Below are positions 58,850 to 64,000 of a stretch of 64,000 bases of DNA, piece by piece (the first letter of the stretch is position 1; the number at the start of each line of letters is the position of its first letter). Source of the stretch: Linanthus parryae. Lineage: Eukaryota > Streptophyta > Magnoliopsida > Ericales > Polemoniaceae. The stretch covers positions 1,665,501 through 1,729,500 of the forward strand of contig JALGPY010000035.1 in assembly GCA_023055425.1 (NCBI GenBank), given 5' to 3'. A program made the translations under genes and the position numbers. A model generated the notes under the pieces. It saw nothing but the letters and a program-made list of their open reading frames with translations, made no database searches and was not told where the DNA came from.

Positions 58850-60514
58850 AGGTCGTAGAGCATAAACGTGGTTTATGTGTTACTTTTAGTTGTTTTACAC
58901 CTTAATTTGATTGTTTATCGCGTAAAACAAGACAAATCAAGCATGGGATTCAATTTGTCAATAATTAATCATAACAAGATCCAATTTTTGTATTGGATGC
59001 ATGAATTGGTGAGTTTGAGAAACTTTAGAATCTTAGATCTAGGGTTTGGGCATCCTTGGGGAAGAAGGAGTTCTCCCAAAACAAGGAAACAACCAAACTT
59101 GGGCACCAAGCAAGGGAGTTGTTTTGGAAACAACTCCCTCAAGGAGGTTCGGCCCCTCTAGGGACCGCCCCCCTTGCTTGCCGCCCAAGCTTGGCCGCCC
59201 TAGGGGCCGGGCGGCCCTAACCCGCGGGCCTAGCCTTGTGGGTTTTGGGCCGGGCCGGCCCTAGGGCCTTGTGGTTCACTTTATTGGGCCCGGGCAATTT
59301 GATTGTTGGGCCCATGGACCGTTTTAACCCTAGAAATCCTAAAATCAATTAAAATTGACCAAGCGCGTTAAAATTGGATTTTAAATGTTTATGTGCAAAT
59401 CGCATGGTGATTGGATATGGCCTTAGGATGTGGTTTGATGTGGATGTTTAATTTTGTGTTTTGGTTTACGGCCTGCGAGCTGATCAATTAATTGTAATAA
59501 TTAATTAGGGTTTTATGGCATGCGTGCCATTTTTTTCTCAACTTGTGAGATTTATTTTATTTAGTATAGATATTAGCTAGTGCTAGATAAAGTAGATTTT
59601 TAGCCAAGATTGGAGAAAAGAAGCCCAAAGCCAAGGAAGCCACAAAAGATGGAGCATGGAGCATGGAGCAATCCACAAGACTATGAAGGATGGAACAAAA
59701 GATCAAGACGCATGGAGATGTGTTTGCTTTAGGGTTCGTAGATAATTCCATTGGCTTGGAATTATCTTAGTCTAGAAAAGGCCATATCCATATCACGTTT
59801 AATTTCTGTTTTGTGGTTGTTTATTTTATTGTCTTATTATTTGTGTGATTGGTGTACGGATGATGCATGCAATTAGGATAATAAGATAATTAGACAACCC
59901 GGATCTATTATTTGGAGTTGTGCCCAAACTCAAATAGATAGATTAGTTGATATTGATCAACAAAACAATTAAAATTGAATTTAAAATCCCTCAAAATTCA
60001 AATATTGTGTTCTTGCCTTCTCGTTATTTAAACACTCATTATCATCATTATTTATCAAGTTCGTGCGTGCCAAAGCATGGCGAATTGGTTCATAATGATG
60101 GAATGCAATGGCTCGTAACAATGTGCAATTGTTTAGATAAGAGGTTGAACACAACTAGGCTATTAATTTGATTAAGAAACCTAGAGGCAATCAATTGGGA
60201 TTATCCATATGGATGGATAAATAAGGAGTTATTTGCCCAATTGAACCAAGAGTTGCATATGGGATGCAATTGAAATTGTTCCTACCTAAAGTAGTCAAAT
60301 TATGGGTGACTTGCCAAAGCAAGCTCATAAGGAGATGAAAGATGGATCTTGGCCCACCAGAAAATATAAGGATATTTTCCGCATTAATATCTTGAGGGTT
60401 ATTAATCCGTAGAAAAATAGTGGGAGCTATATTTGATAAACTAGCCATTATTGAATATAGTCAAAAATTCACAAATACTAAAACTTGCGTATTTTCCTTT
60501 TTGTAGAATTCCAA
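58850..60514 (+). other. 5' leader of the young copia
   Basis: 1.66 kb with no supported gene. 59155-59290 is strongly G/C-rich (GGGCCGGGCGGCC-like) in contrast to the AT-rich rest. TTTTTGTAG six bases or so before the gag start context looks like a splice acceptor, so the leader may be spliced, but no donor was fixed. Confidence 0.5.
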
Positions 60515-63500
60515 ATGGCAAACAACTCATCGAGTTCACAACATTCCCTACGATCTGTCCTTGAGAAGGACAAGCTCTCTGGAACCAACTTTCTTGATTG
60601 GTACAGAAATCTCAAGCAAGAGAAGAATTTGTACGCAATAGAGGAGCCTGTTGCAGAAGGTCCAGAGAACCAAACACCTGCTGCGTTAAAGGCGTATCAA
60701 AAGCGTGTTGATGACGCTAATGATGCGGCCTGCCTAATGCTTTGCACCATGACTTCTGAGCTTCAGAAGCAACACGAAAACATGAATGCTGTCGATATGA
60801 TCGAACATCTAAAGCAGCTCTTCCAAGAGCAGGCGAGGGTAGAGAGGTATGAGGTCTCAAAGGCACTGTTCAAATGTCATCTGGCAGAAGGGAACCCGGT
60901 GGGACCCCATGTACTCCGAATGATCGGGTACTTGGAGAATCTCACCCGACTGGGGTTCCCGGTCGGCCAAGAGTTGGCATCCCATCTCGTGTTGCAATCG
61001 TTGCCCGAGAGTTATGGACAGTTCATTATGAACTATAACATGAACGAGATCGTGAAACCACTGCCAGATTTACTCAACATGTTGAGGACGGCTGAACAGA
61101 GCATCAACAAGGGTAAGGGCAAGGACATAATGATGGTACAGAAAGGAAAGGGCAAAAGGTTTGCCTCTTCCTCCAAGGGCAAAGGCAAGTCAGTTGCCAA
61201 GTCCAAGGAACCTGCCCTTAATCCGGTTGGTGGCATTGCCAAGGCCATGACTAAAGGTGAGTGTCACTATTGCAGTCAGCCTGGACACTGGAGGAGGAAC
61301 TGCCCAAAATATCTGGAGGACAAGAGGCTTGGAATAGTGATTCCACCACCACCAGGTATTTTTGTTGTAGATGTCAATTTAACTGTCTCTACATCATGGG
61401 TATTAGATACTGGATGTGGATCTCATATTTGTCGAAATATGCAGGATCTAAAGAGAAGTAGAAGATTGGCTAAAGGAGAGGTAGATCTGCGCGTTGGGAA
61501 TGGAGCAAAGGTTGCTGCGTTGGCCATAGGCGTGTGCGAGCTATCTCTGCCTTCGCGATTAGTTTTCGAATTAAATAATTGCTATTTTGTGCCTGCTATG
61601 AGCAGAAACATTATTTCTATTTCTTGTTTGGACAAGGATGGTTTTATTATTTCAATAAAGAACAATTGTTGTTCCTTTTATTTAAATAATATTCACTATT
61701 TTAGTGCGCAATTATTTAATGGACTTTATGTCCTAGATCTAAGCAATCCTGTCTACAACATTAATACCAAGCGGATTAAAATAAATTATTTAAATCCTGC
61801 TTATTTATGGCACTGTCGTTTAGGCCACATAAATGAGAAACGTGTATCTAGACTCCATAAGCATGGATTACTAGACTCATTTGATTTTGAATCATATGAG
61901 ACATGTGAGGCTTGTTTATTGGGAAAAATGACAAAGTCCCCTTTCAATAAGAAAGGTGAGAGGACTAGTGAGCATTTGGCGCTCATACATACCGATGTGT
62001 GTGGGCCATTTGCCACGCCTCCCAGGGGTGGTTATGTCTACTTCATTACATTTACTGATGATTACAGTAGATATGGATTTGTGTACCTTATGAGGGCAAA
62101 ATCCGAATCCTTTGAAGTGTTCAAAGAATTCAAGAATGAAGTAGAGAAGCAACTTGGCAAAAGTATAAAGGCTCTACGATCGGATCGTGGAGGAGAATAC
62201 TTGAGCCAAGAGTTGGACGACTATCTTAGAGAGTGTGGGATTGTGTCCCAACTCACTCCACCCGGAACGCCACAATGGAATGGCGTGTCCGAGAGGAGGA
62301 ATCGAACCCTATTGGATATGGTTCGATCTATGATGTGTCAAACCGATCTTCCATTATCATTTTGGGGCTACGCTCTATTAAGTGCAGCTTTCACCATTAA
62401 CCGTGTTCCATCTAAATCAGTCATGAAGACACCATATGAGATTTGGAGTGGGAGGCGTCCCACACTGTCGTTCATGAGGATTTGGGGCTGCGATATCTAT
62501 GTAAAACGTTTACAATCAGACAAGCTAGGGCCTAAATCGGATAAGTGTAAATTTGTGGGGTACCCTAAGGAAACTAAGGGATACTACTTCTACAATCCAA
62601 CCGAGAACAAAGTGTTTGTTGCTCGGACCGGCGTGTTTCTAGAAAGAGAATTTGTCTCTAAAGAAGAAAGTGGGAGGAATGTAGAGCTCGAAGAGGTTCA
62701 AGAACCACAAATCACTGAACCGAGTATGGAACATGAACAGGAACCACAAGGGGTTGTGGAGCCACCTGTTCAGGTAACACAAGAGCTTCGTAGATCTGGT
62801 AGAGTGCGCCAGGAACCCGAGAGGTATGGACTTCTCGTAACCGATTCCGGTGACACGATGCTCATAGATGATGAGCCTACTACCTATGAGGAGGCCATGA
62901 GTGGCCCAGACTCTCAGAAGTGGCTGGAAGCCATGAGATCCGAGATGGAATCCATGTATACCAACAAAGTATGGACTTTGGTGGAACCACCCGATGGGGC
63001 GCGGCCCATAGGGTGCAAGTGGGTCTTCTAGAAGAAGATCGACATGGATGGTAATGTGATTACCTATAAGGGCCGATTGGTGGCTAAAGGATTCAGACAG
63101 ATTCATGGTATTGACTATGATGAAACCTTTTCACCAGTTGCTATGACCAAATTCATCCGAATCCTACTTGCGATTGCAGCATACCATGACTATGAGATTT
63201 GGCAGATGGATGTCAAAACAGCATTCCTTTATGGGAATCTCCTCGAGGACGTGTATATGATACAGCCGGAGGGTTTTGAGGATCCAAAGCAAGACAACAA
63301 AGTCTGTAAGCTGCAACAATCCATTTATGGATTGAAGCAAGCTTCTAGGAGTTGGAATCGAAGTTTTGATGAAGTGGTCAAAGAGTTTGGCTTCATCAGG
63401 AACGAAGATGAGTCTTGTGTCTACAAGAAGGTTAGTGGGAGCTCTGTAGCTTTTCTGGTCTTGTATGTGGATGACATACTACTCATTGGAAACGACATTC

Positions 63501-64000
63501 CCATGCTGCAATCTGTTAAAGATTGGCTAGGAAAGTGTTTCTCAATGAAGGACTTAGGCGAAGCAGCCTATATACTCGGTATAAAGATCTATAGAGATAG
63601 ATCTAAGAGGTTGCTAGGCCTAAGTCAAAGTACATATATTGACAAGGTGTTGAAACGGTTCAACATGCAAGATTCCAAGAAGGGATTCTTGCTCATGTCA
63701 CATGGAATCACTCTTTCAAAGAGTGGTTGTCCTTCCAATGAGATTGAGAAGGAACGCATGAGTAGAATCCCCTATGCCTCGGCCATAGGATCTATCATGT
63801 ACGCCATGTTATGTACTAGACCAGATGTGTCATATGCCTTGAGTATGACAAGCAGATACCAATCCAATCCGGGTGAGAGTCACTGGATTGCTGTCAAGAA
63901 CATCCTAAAGTACTTGAGAAGAACTAAGGATGCTTTCTTGATATTTGGCGGTGAGGAAGAGTTGCGTGTAAGGGGTTACACTGATGCAAGCTTCCAAACC
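60515..64000 (+). CDS. Copia gag-pol polyprotein (one in-frame stop; partial at window end)
   Basis: ATG at 60515 (MANNSSSSQ) is preferred to the upstream non-ATG extension. Order in residues: gag with KDKLSGTNFLDWYRNLK (about 20-36) and a UBN2-like body; CCHC knuckle C250, C253, H258, C263; protease D298-T-G; pre-integrase H433, H438, C464, C467; integrase D494, D557, E593, with exactly 35 residues between the last two; FVGYPKETKGYYFYNP; RT start GCKWVF (833-838). Codon 839 is TAG (63029-63031) where relatives have AAG, Lys. After it the frame is open to 64000 and includes RT YVDD at 984-987 and RNase H TDAS near the edge. Role: capsid, maturation, reverse transcription and integration. The single stop suggests a recent loss or, less likely, readthrough. 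A few residues seem missing after WYRNL compared with what I recall of relatives. Confidence 0.9.

Larger units (their letters stand above)
57404..64000 (+). mobile_element. Young copia LTR retrotransposon (3' end beyond window)
   Basis: 5' LTR 57404-58833, PBS at 58835, long leader, gag-pol from 60515 running past 64000. Compared with copia-2, the same family, it has one coding defect rather than many, so it inserted much later. The left flanking 5-mer is ACCCT (57399-57403); the matching right flank is outside the window. Confidence 0.9.

Overview
This is a repeat-dense stretch of plant nuclear DNA, most likely from a eudicot. The signs are Ty1/copia and LINE-1 reverse-transcriptase relics of plant type, a Mutator-like (MULE) transposase, Stowaway-like and Tourist-like MITEs, short CCCTAAA telomere-type repeats, LTR primer-binding sites of the TGGTATCAGAGC type, and one spliced gene with GT-AG introns. 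I cannot name the species. Only one host gene is close to complete: a tropinone-reductase-like short-chain dehydrogenase (44443-46864, five exons), whose last exon carries a frameshift. Small host-gene relics are an importin-alpha C-terminus (11387-11530, minus) and an inverted copy of the dehydrogenase exon 1 (43417-43479, minus).

Layout. 1-9598 is one copy of a roughly 10-kb segmental duplication whose other copy is 27569-37553. Each copy holds, in order, part of a 1.5-kb solo LTR, non-coding internal DNA, a type-A LTR, a very short internal region with PBS and PPT, a type-B LTR carrying a Stowaway-like MITE, the C-terminal tail and 3' LTR of one copia element (called copia-2 here), the RT/RNase H end and 3' LTR of another (copia-3), and a minus-strand LINE tail. 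9622-17569 is a giant inverted repeat (arms about 3.9 and 3.2 kb, spacer about 0.8 kb) whose centre lies in a LINE-1 pol gene. 17570-23444 holds decayed pieces of a copia integrase/RT (copia-4) and of copia-2, which is split by a 2.0-kb non-autonomous LTR element (20696-22725) and again by a 9-kb three-LTR composite (23445-32410). Copia-2 resumes at 32411.

37396-44314 is a patchwork of direct and inverted copies of one local sequence, with at least six foldback hairpins, directly upstream of the dehydrogenase gene. 48290-54395 is a degenerate MULE with a transposase relic, an acidic second ORF, CTGGGACGAG motif clusters on both sides and a 196-bp tandem array. Two MITEs follow side by side (54474-55523). 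From 57404 to the window end runs a young copia element: 5' LTR, PBS, leader and a gag-pol frame with one in-frame stop. It is the best-preserved mobile element here and is related to copia-2.

How it fits together: most of the window is nested mobile DNA. Insertion order can be read from interrupted reading frames and target-site duplications: copia-3 before copia-2; copia-2 before the 2-kb element and the three-LTR composite; the composite before the roughly 10-kb duplication, unless only the copy-2 side is original. No rRNA or tRNA gene and no CRISPR array was found. All coordinates, motifs and alignments were read by eye. Identities and ages were not computed.
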